NCBI GenBank assembly: GCA_016648135.1
Contig: JADDOH010024951.1
Span: forward strand, 62,001-126,000
Reading direction: 5' to 3'
Length of the DNA: 64,000 bases
Origin: Agrypnia vestita
Lineage: Eukaryota; Arthropoda; Insecta; Trichoptera; Phryganeidae
Part shown: positions 23,041-33,695 of the stretch, piece after piece
How the letters are laid out: each line of letters begins with the position of its first letter
Position numbering within the stretch: position 1 is the first letter of the stretch
The notes under the pieces: model-generated
What the model was told of the DNA's origin: nothing
What the model saw: the letters and a program-made list of their open reading frames with translations, nothing else
The model's database searches: none
Program-made: the position numbers and the translations under genes

Positions 23041-23577
23041 ATATAGAGGGTTATTTGGAAAACATTAATGACCTCGAAGGACTATATTTCTGCTTTGATC
23101 ATGAGTCGAAAATGTTCAAGCAGCCATGACCTAATATCAATAATTATGGAGTTATGCAATATCAAAGTTTGCATTTTTTTTCAATATTTCTGACTTATTT
23201 TAAAAACGTTAAATTATTATTGTAACTTGCATCGATTACGAAAAATTAATTCGTTTCAATACAAGTTAAATAAAATGATAAAAACCCTGCAGAAATTCCA
23301 ATTGGAATGTTTTCCAATTGGAATTGGAAGGTTTTTGTTATTTTATTTGACTCGTATTAAAGGAAATGAACGTTTCGTATTCGATATACGTTAATGTAAT
23401 GATAGTTCAACGTTTTGCAAAAAATAAGTACCGATTGAAATAAAAATGCAAACTTGGATGTCGCAAATCTCCGTAACTATGGATATTAGGTCATGGTTGC
23501 TTAAACATTTTCGACTCATAATCGAGGCAAGAGTCCACCTGTAAAGTATTGTGGACTAGCTCTGTTACATCCTGTAT
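23041..23577. mobile_element. Palindromic foldback element, hybrid ends
   Basis: The left end is of the GGGTTATTTGGAAAACATTA type, while the right end is of the GGACTAGCTCTGTTACA type, so this copy mixes two subtypes. Both arms and the TCCAATTGGAA centre are present. Confidence 0.8.
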
Positions 23578-25480
23578 TCCGAGACTAAGAAGTTTCACTT
23601 CACTAGTGCATTAACAATAAATGCACGTTTAATCATTTCTAATTTTGAAGCTGTTAATTCGTGGTGGGCATCGATTTTAATATGAATAAAATAATTTCGT
23701 TGTCTGTCTGTCGGTCCGTAAAGTCTGTAACTTGCTGGAATCAGATTAGTTAAATTAATTAGAGTGTGACAAGCAAAACAGTGCGCGGCTCAAGCAACAC
23801 GCAAAGGTCGAAATTACACGGTCTTGACATTTTTATATTATTATTTTATTATATTTAGTTTTATGTTTATGTGAATAAAAGTCAATTTATAAAAATAAAT
23901 GGTTTTCTATTCACAAATTTTCAGCTTCAAAATCCTGCGTTTTTTTTCAGTCTGAATATGGCCGTGGTGGGCTAAAACCGGTAAGTTTAAAAAAATAAAA
24001 AATAGTGAAAATAAGTTAAAAAGTGAAATAAGTTTAAAATCGTTAAATGCACATATTTTTTAAGGTGTCCGTTTATATGGGCCCCCGTTTTCCTAAAACG
24101 GCCCTGTTTGATGTATTGCATACTGACTGAAACTCTATAATTGAATTTTTCCCGCAAACGCTAAAAAACTTGTTTTTTTTTTAAAACGGTGAATTTTTTG
24201 TCTTGCGAACACATTCGCCTGTCGAAGTTTCAAGGTAGATTCAAGAATGCAGTCATTCTCAGAATTTGGCTTCGAGTTATGTTTGCCAGTCGAACATGGC
24301 TACCTCACCAATATTGATATTTGATTTTGCAAACGTCAAATTAATATCATGTATCCAAGGATATGTTGGCAAAGGTTATGGGTTAAATTGAAAGATATGT
24401 GTTTTGTGTGATTTTGTTCTAAACAAGAAATACATTTTTAACAATATTTTTATATGTATGTTCTGAGAACACCGTGGATTTTGTTCACATATGAATAATT
24501 ATTAATTAAGATAAGTGATAGAGATCTCACAGAGACGAAACTATTTGTAAATTTATAAAAATTCTGACTCAAATTGTGACACTAGCCACTTCTGCAGATT
24601 GTCAATGATTGGGAAAACATCTTTCTCAGTTACAGTCAGGGATCCTTTTCTTTTTGAGGTTCCCTTTCAAATACAATTACGTCTTCTTCATCGAGCTACT
24701 TCTACCAAGTACTACAAAGTTCCCAGCCTGCTACAAACGTAACGATATCGCTACCACATATCGGTGCAAACCGATGTGCGCAGAACGCACACAATCGCAT
24801 ATTCTGTACCGTTTTAATAGGGTAATTTCATTTTTTTCTAATGGGAAAATCTTAAAATTCGTTTAGAAAATACGTCATTAACATTAAAAAATATTTTGAA
24901 AATCACGATTTTAAACTCCCGCCAAAACGTTTATTTTCGCAAGTGACGTTAGGCATAGCTTTTTAGCTAACAGCAAATTCACGTATTTAGATGTTCATTC
25001 GTTTTTTTTACAAAACATGTCAGCTTTTTTTATAGTGTGTCCATAATATCAGGGAAAAAGTTTTGTAGATGTTATATGGTATCCAAATGTAGAAATTCAT
25101 TCCTGAAAACTGAAAAATGAATCCAACATTAAAGCATCCATTTTCGGTAAGTAATCGAATTTCCCTTGTGAAAATCCGTCCTCCATTATTTTAAATGTGT
25201 TCTTAGATGGTTATTTTATTAAAATAGGTCATAAACACGGAAAACACCATTCAAACACCAGTAAAAATAAAGCGAAGACGAACGGTTACCATAGAAACGA
25301 AACAAATTACAGTGACAAACGCACATAGATCACGTATGTATATCTATAATTCTTGCCAAGCAACGTCACGGCTAATCACAGCGCGTTTTAATGGAATCGT
25401 ATTATTTTTTAAGATTTTTATTATAATAATTATGAATGAAAACATTATCCCACGTACTTTATGGACGCCCCCCTCCCCCC
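23578..25480. other. AT-rich intergenic DNA
   Basis: No gene could be supported. The plus-strand frame at 24,609-24,866 has no recognised motif and overlaps an old repeat shared with 22,130-22,215. A poly-C and poly-T tract occurs at 25,468-25,492. Confidence 0.35.
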
Positions 25481-25494
25481 TTTTTTTTTTAAAT

Positions 25495-25660
25495 AGAGAT
25501 GCGAACACGGAATAGTGTAACATCAATATTCTTACTATTTTCAAACTAAGCTAAATGCTTGTGCTATGATAATAAAACTAACTTGCTGGTCTGGAGTGAC
25601 TCGCGACCTTTGGATCACGAAGCGAGAGTCCCAACCGCAAGATCAACAAGCTACTCAAAC
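25495..25660 (-). repeat. tRNA-derived SINE
   Basis: Minus-strand copy of the SINE at 17,038. It shares CTTGTGCTATGATAATA-like and CTTTGGATCACGA segments and a T-rich tail on the plus strand at the left edge. Confidence 0.75.
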
Positions 25661-25722
25661 AGTTTGGTAATTTTATAACAAACTAGCTGTTACATGTCAA
25701 AAATCACTTTTGAGGCGGCTGA

Positions 25723-25868
25723 GGCCCGATTGTTTCAAGTTGGATCAAAGTAAGCGTTCGTTTAAAGCATAGATATTTACGAAAACGGATCGTTTTGATT
25801 GGTGGAGAACGCAAAAATCTGCGCTTTAAACGAACGCTTACTTTGATCCAACTTGAAACAACCGGGCC
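25723..25868. mobile_element. 146-bp foldback MITE
   Basis: The arms GGCCCGATTGTTTCAAGTTG and AAAGTAAGCGTTCGTTTAAA pair with the right half almost perfectly. An occupied relative lies at 26,247-26,573 and a decayed one at 20,697. The short frame that starts in it is element sequence. Confidence 0.8.
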
Positions 25869-26246
25869 TAACTGCCTTCCAATACAAAAACGTTTTGTAT
25901 TGTTATCATGGACTTATCTAAATGTATCGAGCGATGATAATAGTAATGATGATGGCTGTGACGAAAGAATGCACCATTGCCTAATTTGTCACGGACATTG
26001 GACGCGGCCTCGTTATGTTATTGTACTCGGCCACTGTTTTAGACTCCGTGAGGCGAACCTTTACAATTCGCTTTTTTCGCACGTCCCGTGTCCCCAACCG
26101 GACATGGGACTTACGCGTTTCTATCGGAAAACTAAACATCATCGTTAATATTTGTATCACGAATGAAATTTTTGACTCGAAACGCATAAACAACAATAAA
26201 GAGTTGAGCGTGCAGCGAGCTGTCTTTCGTTCTCTATTAGACTTTA
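25869..26246. other. Unidentified sequence between two related MITEs
   Basis: Frames of 85-117 codons cross here on both strands. The plus one contains HHCLICHGHW and the other strand is also open. I recognise no family, and opposing frames of this length argue against confident coding. Confidence 0.3.
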
Positions 26247-26573
26247 GGCCCGGTAGTTTCAAGTTGGATTAGAATAAAAGTTCGTTTAAAGCTACAGATA
26301 TACATGCTTATTTAGTGGCAAGTGAGCATACGCAGTATCGACCTTCTCCAGGCCTTGCTTATTAGTGGCATGTGTGTACGCACATTGCTAGTAACGAGCA
26401 TGCCACTAGCCATACAACCGCCGGTTGATTTATGAGCATGCCACTAATTAGCATGTGTATCTGAGGCCTAAAGCATAGATTTTTATGAAAATGGATCGTT
26501 TGATTAGTGGAGAACGCAAAAATCTATGCTTTAAACGAACTTTTACTTTGATCCAACTTGAAACAACCGGCCC
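26247..26573. mobile_element. Foldback MITE interrupted by a second MITE
   Basis: Same arms as 25,723-25,868, but the left arm is split by a 170-bp insertion (26,294-26,463). Confidence 0.8.
26294..26463. mobile_element. 170-bp MITE nested in a MITE
   Basis: The inverted ends are CAGATATACATGCTTATTTA and CAGATACACATGCTAATTA. The core repeats GCATGCCACTA several times. The matching flanks TAAAGC lie close to both ends, but the exact duplication is uncertain. Confidence 0.65.
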
Positions 26574-27136
26574 TTAGAGCCTGCACCCGCGAGACTTACG
26601 TTATAGTATCAAACCTGAAATATTTTATGTAGATATACTCTATTATAGGTAAGAAGGTTTGGATATAATGACATTTGAGTTCGGAGGATTTCGCAAGTCC
26701 AAAAAATGAGTAGGTAAGTAAAATGTAAAAATAACAAACTTGATTTTTAATGTGTTTAACAGATCACTACTATCTATATCTAATGTTTTTTAATGTGTTT
26801 AACAGAACTCTACTGTCTATATCTAATAATTATACACTCATTAATCATTGCCAGACGTTTTTCGCGGGTGATTTCTTCCGCCAGACGCTTTGAAGCTCTA
26901 TAAATACCTAATAGTGTCATTTACTTTATAGTAACAAATCTAAAATTTTATATATTTTATTCGGGCCACTGTTTAATAATATTCCTAGATACCTTATATT
27001 TTAACGTTTTACTTATATATTTTTTTTTATCTGTTATCTGCCAAAATCTCCCTAACTCAAATTTCATAATGTCCAAACCTTGTTACCTACCATAGTGTAC
27101 AGAAAATATTTTAATATTGCTGGCTCCTGCTCTATA
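26574..27136. other. AT-rich DNA with a short direct repeat
   Basis: TTTTTAATGTGTTTAACAGA is repeated near 26,743 and 26,787. No gene is seen. Confidence 0.4.
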
Positions 27137-27279
27137 CAGTAGCCGGCAAACATCTTGAAATTATACGACGTAGTGGGGGGAAGTTTGCGCATGTACCATT
27201 CCACCAACGAGACCCAAATTTTGTCTTCTGCGCATTCCCCCACTACGCCAAAAAATTTCACGAAGTTTGCCGGCAACTG
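27137..27279. mobile_element. TA-flanked MITE, second copy
   Basis: CAGTAGCCGGCAAACATCTT family member with TA at both flanks (27,135-27,136 and 27,280-27,281). It lies in the opposite orientation to the copy at 6,970. Confidence 0.85.
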
Positions 27280-27618
27280 TACTGTTTGTATACAGAGCAA
27301 AGTGGCCAACAGATACATCTCTCTGTTATCGACTTCTTATGGAGGTAGATTTGTCACCATAACGCTGTATACCGGGTTTTCGTGTGTTTTGTGTAATATA
27401 ATGCCTGTCTTTTATTTCGCCATAAGTAAGCTTATGTTTTTAGAGTTTCAATCTTAACGTATTGAATATTTATTTATTTATATTTTAAACAAATAGGAAC
27501 GAATCAATTACAACTACAATAAAAATAAGGAAAAAGTGACAGGCCCTCGGGCAGCCAACGCACACCGGTGGGTTAAGAACTCTACTCAATAACTGTAACA
27601 TATAAAAACTATACATAT

Positions 27619-28143
27619 TGTGAGGAATGAATGAAAATACTGGAACATAATTAGCGATTATTAATTAATGATTAATTACCTATTCACGTAAAACGAATTA
27701 AACTTAACGCTATTCTTTGAATTACACTATTTCGCAATTTATCTCTGGGTAACGCGTATAGAACATTCCATCCAATTCTCGCACGTATTAATCGCTCTGG
27801 TTTATTTCGCCAATTAGGCACTTCGCTCGATTATTTCACTCGATATCTGTCGCTTCGCACTTTCACGAAGCGACACATATCGAGCGGGCACACCTGGCCG
27901 TCGTCTCGCGCGTACTTCGCACTGAACGAACTGTCAAACACGACAACTCACTGCGCCGCGGCGTAGTTTCGTATTAATATCCAAATGCTGGTATTTTCGT
28001 ACTTTCTAGATTAGTCCTCGTCGCTTCTTGACTGTCCCAGACGTTTCTAGACGTTTCTCGAAAGTTGCAGATAATTGTAGACCGTTCTAGATCCTAAGTA
28101 CGATAGTGTTGTCCCAAGTGATATATTACCAGGGGTTCGGACA
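27619..28143 (-). repeat. Candidate solo LTR
   Basis: The segment runs TGT...ACA on either strand and is richer in GC than its flanks. Its minus strand contains an initiator-like TTCAGTGCGAAG and an AATAAA. It also has a strong hairpin (27,839-27,884, CTCGATAT...TGTCGCTTCG). No matching target duplication and no primer-binding site were found, so this is tentative. Confidence 0.3.
27839..27884. other. 18-bp hairpin
   Basis: CTCGATATCTGTCGCTTCG pairs with its downstream complement with one mismatch around the loop CACTTTCA. Confidence 0.7.
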
Positions 28144-28177
28144 GTGCGTAAATTCTTTTTAGCATCTCGTTACAATA

Positions 28178-28711
28178 TACAGGGTTATTTGTATAACATT
28201 AATAACCTCGCAGGACTATATTGCTGCCTTGATTATGAGTCGAAAATGTTCAAGCTATTATGACCTAATATCAATAGTTCAGGAGATATGCGACATCAAA
28301 GTTTGCATTTTTTTTCAATATTTCTGACTTATTTTTTGTAAAACGTTGGACTTTCATTACAGTAACATATATCGAATATGAAAATTTATTCCCTTGAATA
28401 CAAGTCAAATAAAAAAAAAAAAAAAATCGAATTGGAAAACACTCCAATTGGAATTTTTTCAGGGTTTATATAATTTTATTTAACTTGTATTGAAACGAAT
28501 GAATTTTTCGTAATCAATATGAGTTACTGTAACGATAATCCAACGTTTTACAAAAAATATGTCAGAAATATTGAAAAAAAATGCAAACTTTGATGTCGCA
28601 TATCTCCATAACTATTGATATTAGGTCATAATAGTTTGAACATTTTCGACTCATAATCAAGACAGGAATATAGTCCTGCAAGGTAATTAATGTTTTACAA
28701 ATAACCCTGTA
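28178..28711. mobile_element. Palindromic foldback element, complete copy
   Basis: Begins TACAGGGTTATTTG and ends with the exact inverted terminus CCCTGTA. The arms of about 250 bp are inverted copies of one another around a poly-A stretch and TCCAATTGGAA-like centre. There is no coding capacity: the 68-codon minus-strand frame is a repeat artefact that recurs in other copies. Confidence 0.9.
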
Positions 28712-29499
28712 TATTAACTGTAGATAACCCCACCAATTTATTAACAGTCTATCTCCTCCCCAACACATGTCTTTTCATCGAAGAGTTTTGCATTATTTAG
28801 TTCCTCTATATCACTAGAAATTATTTATAATAATAGTCAATAGCTGTATACAGGAATCCATGCTCCCTATTGGTTATCGGTATATACTTTTTATATAATC
28901 TCTCGCTCTTGTCCACTGAGAATGTGTCACTATTCCGATACAAGGCGGTGTTTATTTTTAATAACTTATTCTTTATTTTATAAAGCGTCTTTACCTTTTC
29001 GACATAAATCAGATCTTCTAAGTTTAGCATACTGGTAATTTTTTCAGGTCAGTGGATCAATATAATAGCGATGGATGGTATAATAGCGATTTTATTTAAG
29101 TTTTTTTATCAGTGTTATATTTTATAGAATGTATATATCATGCATCATTTACATTTGGTTTTTCACTGTGCCTTTGTTGTAGGCTCCTCCCCATCCAATG
29201 ATTCCATACTGGAGTATTGAAAGAACAGGAGCATAATACATTTTCTAAGTTCAACGCTATTTTAAAAGCTTTGTTTATGTTTCTTTTTACCATTCCACGC
29301 GCCTGTAAACTGCGCTGTGACCAGATAATCAATATATAGGTATATATAAAAAGAAACCCGTGCATCCCCTACCCGCCAAGTTTTCTCCACAACCAGCCAC
29401 AACCACCCACCGGTGGTTATGGGGGTGGATAGCCCTTGGTGTCACATCGAAAGTATGCGAGTTTGGTGGGGGTGGCTGAGCGTGGGTGGGAGTGGGTGA
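28712..29499. other. Intergenic DNA
   Basis: No gene could be supported. A C/G-rich stretch with repeated CCACC and GGTGGG motifs lies at 29,385-29,505, including the palindrome CCACCGGTGG. Confidence 0.35.
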
Positions 29500-29838
29500 C
29501 AAAAATATGCTTTCTAGAACATTGTATTGTTATGGGAAGGCCGCAAATGCTTCAGATTGTTTCAAAATAGGCGCGCCGACCATGTCGGTGAGTCTAGAAG
29601 GTTCCAACGTGCTCTAGAAAGTTCTGGAAGGAGAAGGTTCTATAAAATTCCCGAAAGTTCTATAAGGTTCTAAACTGAGTGGCGGAATGGTCGGTGTGTC
29701 TAGAAGGTTCCTGTACATTCGATAAATTTCTCGAAAGTTCTGGAAGGAGAATGCTCTAGAAGGTTCGCGAAAGTTCTATGACGATCCAAACAGTGTACTA
29801 AAAATCTACGCGTGCGAAGCCGCGCGGGCACAGCTAGT
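29500..29838. repeat. Repeat with tandem heat-shock-element-like arrays
   Basis: The element ends GCGCGGGCACAGCTAGT, the reverse of the lepidopteran repeat start at 14,969. Inside, a unit of about 100 bp is duplicated (about 29,582-29,678 and 29,690-29,780). Each unit carries contiguous alternating GAA/TTC 5-mers: 29,617-29,629 (three), 29,648-29,660 (three), 29,733-29,745 (three) and 29,759-29,776 (four). This spacing is the binding grammar of heat shock factor. Whether it is bound is unknown. Confidence 0.65.
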
Positions 29839-30030
29839 ATATCATATAATTCGAACAAAAGCATTGTGGATATTTTTGTGTGTTTGTATCCAACATCTTT
29901 GTTACGTTATTGACACTGAGTTGCCATGTTGTTTGGTATAATGTTTCAGTCGTTGTCAAGTGATTTGAGTTGTACGCGGTCTTTACGATATAATCTCGAC
30001 GATATAATAAGTCTTCTGCGGTCTAGATAC

Positions 30031-30498
30031 TAGCGAAGGGAAAAACTACATTTCAAAATGAAGACTACAACACACACACGTTCACCAGTTTGAAGACTAC
30101 AAAGTGTACACTACAATTGTAGTAAAACCTACATGAAGTGAAGTAATTGTAGTACTACGAAATGAAGTGAAGTAATTAAGTAATTGTAATATTAATGAAG
30201 TGAAGTAATGAAATGAAGTAATTGTACTACAAAATTGCAGTACTAGTGAAAGAGATGTCTTCATTTAGCTACATCAACTTCCCAAAAATTTCACGTAAAA
30301 AATGCACTATTTAAAGTATGTTTCTCATACTTTCGATAACTTTGAAGTGTGTACTTTGTAATGTTCGCTTTGAAATGAAGTGTACTATTTGAAGTTTATA
30401 CTTTCAATAACTTTGGTGTTTGTAGTGTGCACTACACTTCAAAACGTGCGAAGTGTGCACTACATTGTAGTAGTGAGTACAGAGCGGACCCATCACTA
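30031..30498. mobile_element. hAT-type MITE family member D, compact
   Basis: Exact 8-bp duplications CTAGATAC at 30,023-30,030 and 30,499-30,506. The termini are TAGCGAAGGGAAAAACTACA and GAGCGGACCCATCACTA. At 468 bp it is the shortest complete copy and defines the family ends. The frame on the plus strand at 30,427-30,645 crosses its boundary and is not a gene. Confidence 0.9.
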
Positions 30499-30768
30499 CT
30501 AGATACAGTTTTCGGTTCTGTAATCCTGGCCTGGCGTCCCGATGGACTCCCCGGCCACAGCTCAGAAAAGGAAAACGGGTTTGATTTGTGTTTACAAAAC
30601 AAGAAGTCGATATCGAGAACCCGTGCAATATTCACCTTCAACTAAGCAAGACTGCAGATAAACGATTAATATGCACGGTGTAATTAAATTCCGATGAACT
30701 ACATCTGCTGCTTCTAGGAAGCCATTGATAAAGTACCTACAAGGAAAAACAATACTTTTACGTTCATA

Positions 30769-31111
30769 TACAGTGTCTCATTTCTAGTAGCAAAGACTTT
30801 TCAGGCGGATTGAAAATGTTCGAGCAACCATGACCCTGGAAAACATCGTAAAAAAATCTATTTATAATTATTGCAAGGTTTTTATCGTGTTATTCGACTT
30901 GTATTAAAGCGAATGAATCTTTCACAATGAATATAAGTTACTGCAATAATTGTTCACTTTTTACAAAAAATAAGTCAGAAATACTGAAAAAATGCAAACT
31001 TTGATAATGTACATCTCCATAGATCATGGTTGCTTGAACATTTTCGACTCATTATCAAGGTAGAAATCCACCTGTAAAATTGTTGCTACTAGTTATGAGA
31101 CCCCTTGTATA
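30769..31111. mobile_element. Palindromic foldback element, internally shortened
   Basis: TACAGTGTCTCATTTCTAGT at the left and the inverted CTAGTTATGAGACCCCTTGT at the right show both ends. Much of the left arm is deleted. Confidence 0.75.
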
Positions 31112-31224
31112 CAAAGGCGTTCGTTTGATCCATTTGTTTTCCTCTGAAGAAACTCTAAGATATCTGAGAAACGGATTTGCTCCCATGACATTCTTTGAAG
31201 ACAACATTCGACAACCATGTACAC

Positions 31225-32610
31225 TAGGGTGGGCCACCGTTGTATGAAGAAAATTTTTTTTATTGATTTCTATTAGGCACATCAAGAAAAGGGTGCTAAA
31301 TTATGTTTTTAGCTTACTTATAAAATTTCATTACAATGGGATATCATCTTCTGCCTCCGGATTAACTTTAAAGAACACATATTTTGGAAAAAAATCTCAT
31401 TTTTAACGAGTCTTTACAACAAGATTTAAAAAGTTTAAAAATGCATAAAAAGTTAAATAATAAAACGAAATATACTTGTACGAGTTAAATTTATTTATTA
31501 CAAGTAAATGTTTACAAAAATTGCATTAATATTATTATTTTTTATAGTGTTTGAAACAGTCGAAAAATCCTTCATATTATCGAATTTCGGCATGGCTTTC
31601 CGAGATAATATTTGTTTTTTTATGAAGCCTTCTCTCTCAGATTTTTTGCACAATGTAGCTGAAGCTTCTGTCATAGTGTTGACCGTCCTTTCAACGGCTT
31701 TCTTGCGGCATGCCAGGCGTAGTAATGAGAGTTCTCTTTCTGGTTTTTGAACGTTGGATGTTTTCGTCAGGTATGGATTTCAATATTGATGGATCGGATG
31801 TATTCTCCTGCCAGTCAATGAGATCCGTGTAAGACAATGCATCCAATTTTATAGTGGATTGTTGAAACAAATCAGTCAGCATTGCGATTAATACATTTTC
31901 AGGGTGTGCGAAGTAACTGTTTCATTGAATTACAGATTCTATTAGTGGTATTTGAGGGTGGTTTTTCAAAGATTGTTGAATTTTAGATGATACCTTTTCA
32001 ACGTCGTTGTTTTTGGATAGTAGGAATAGAAGCTCTTGACTATTTTTCTTCAATTTTTGCAACGACAATATTCCGAAGTAAGTGGGTTCATTATTAGTTT
32101 CATTATCACGTTTTATCTTTTACCAATTCCACTCAGAACTTTATAACATCTTCATAGGTTGGTAAAATATTACTTTTAATATCACTTGAATCACCAAACA
32201 ACGGACATATCTGCCTTTAACGTGTACGAACCATACTAGAAATAAGGAAAACGAGCCCGACACAACCTCGAGTAATTGCGGCCAGAGCTATACTGACACT
32301 GACTAAATACCTGAACAGGGCGCACGTACGCTCTAGGTGTTCCTCGACTCTCCCACACTGAACCCACTAACCCCTCATACTCGCAATCATGATATACATT
32401 GTCTATGCTTGAAGAAAGTTACGTTTATTGGTTTGGAATCCTAATGAGAACATATCTCGAAAAAAAAAAGAAAAATCGTCATCAATCCGGAGGCAGATAG
32501 ACTTATCAGAATGTAATGATATTTTATATATGTTAATTTGAGACCATTTGGCACCTTTTTATCGATGTGCCTTTTAAGAAATGACAAAAAAAAATGTTTG
32601 GCCCACTCTA
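31225..32610 (-). mobile_element. DNA transposon with 8-bp duplication and decayed ORF
   Basis: ATGTACAC flanks both sides exactly (31,217-31,224 and 32,611-32,618). The ends are TAGGGTGGGCCA and, inverted, TAGAGTGGGCCA. A second inverted pair, CTGCCTCCGGATT, lies about 130 bp inside each end. An 8-bp duplication fits hAT or P-type elements, and the ends lean to hAT. A decayed minus-strand gene occupies the middle. Confidence 0.8.
31505..32215 (-). pseudogene. Decayed transposon-encoded ORF, family not identified
   Basis: Read on the minus strand, conserved-looking blocks occur in different frames: ILPTYEDVIKF, then LQKLKKNSQELLFLLSKNND, then ENVLIAMLTDLFQQSTIKLD, and finally LACRKKAVERTVNTMTEASA with SEREGFIKKQILSRK. 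Stops and at least two frameshifts separate them. The blocks have a normal amino acid mix and a helical character, so the parent was a real protein. I do not recognise the family. It lies wholly inside the element at 31,225-32,610 and probably encoded its transposase or an accessory protein. Confidence 0.5.
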
Positions 32611-32619
32611 ATGTACACA

Positions 32620-33179
32620 CTGAAAATAGCAATATGGAGATGTCAGATCTTTATCCCAACACTTAGTAGACGAAAATTAAAATAAAAAATAAACATAGGT
32701 ATACGTCGGTATTCGGTGTTCGTCGTACTTAAATAAGAAAAAAAAATTTTCACGTATCTCTCTCACAATTAAAAACCTTTATTTGCGATGCCCGATTTCT
32801 CCGGTCTGGTCTGACAGCTGCCCTCCGCCGCAAAGGTAACCTCACAATTCTCATGTTTCGACTAAAATTACATTAAATAAGTAGGTACTAATGCTGTATT
32901 TAAAGCTTATAGAAAAAAGATTATTTCATATGCACTCATTAATTTCTCCTCACACAGCGTCCTGGTGGCAAAATTGTCATTGTCACGTTGGACCATAGAA
33001 AAGAGATATAATGTTGTACTCTATTTTATATTTGACGTTTGACGGATAACCGTCATGTACTTCTTTCTCCCTTTGACCACTCCACCGATCTATAACCACG
33101 CCTCGTTTATTTTTTATTTTTATTTTCGTCTACTGAGAGTTGGGATAAAGATCTGACATCGCAATATTGCTATTTCCTG
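32620..33179. mobile_element. Foldback MITE, relative of 2,253-2,772
   Basis: The arms of about 75 bp share CTGAAAATAGCAATAT, AGATCTTTATCCCAAC and TAGTAGACGAAAAT in opposite orientation. It begins within a few bases of the right target duplication of the previous transposon. Confidence 0.8.
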
Positions 33180-33225
33180 AGCCTCTTTTTTTATGCAAGC
33201 GGGATTTTTATCATTGATGGATTCA

Positions 33226-33692
33226 ATGATACAATAAACTGTAGATACGTTACAAGCGTGAAATCTCGGCAACTCAAAAGTAAGGTACAGTTGCCGGCAA
33301 ACTTCTTGAAATTTTTTGACGTGGTGGGGGAATGCGCAGAAGACAAAATTTGGGTCTCGTTGGTGGAATGGTACATGCGCAAACTTCCCCCCACTACGCC
33401 GTAAAATTTCAAGATGTTTGCCGGCTACTGTGTACCTCACTTGCATTCGTTATCGAACTGACCTTTGTGTTCGGGCGCGATGCTACGCCGAAAAGAAAGT
33501 CCCGGGGAAAAAGGAACAGAGTATCGTACATTATTATTGTAAGAAGTATGTTATTTTAGTCACCGTGACTTCAAATTACCTAATTTTTCTGTCTACACAA
33601 TAAGTGTGCCGTGATTTGTTGTCTCTTTCAATGCAATATTTGCTACATATGAAAGTCAGCTAGTGTCTTTTATTATAATACGTCAATGGATG
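33226..33692 (+). repeat. Interspersed repeat carrying a MITE insertion
   Basis: Direct copy of 43,235-43,566. Shared runs include ATAATAAACTGTA-like, GGCAACTCAAAAGTAAGGTA, ATTTTAGTCACCGTGACTTC and AAGTGTGCCGTGATTTGTTG. In this copy a 143-bp MITE splits the AAGGTA site. Confidence 0.8.
33288..33430. mobile_element. TA-flanked MITE, third copy
   Basis: CAGTTGCCGGCAAACTTCTT to CCGGCTACTG, inserted at TA inside the repeat at 33,226-33,692. The paralogous copy at 43 kb lacks it. Confidence 0.85.
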
Positions 33693-33695
33693 GAT

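Noticed and set aside
25795..26148. 117-codon plus-strand frame as a gene
   Set aside because: It starts inside a MITE and the opposite strand is also open; no domain or splice context was recognised.
27619..28143. Full LTR retrotransposon
   Set aside because: No second LTR, primer-binding site, gag or pol was found nearby, so only a tentative solo LTR is listed.
33120..33446. 108-codon minus-strand frame with HVPFHQRDPNF
   Set aside because: The peptide is the translation of the CAGTAGCCGGC MITE and recurs at its other copies.
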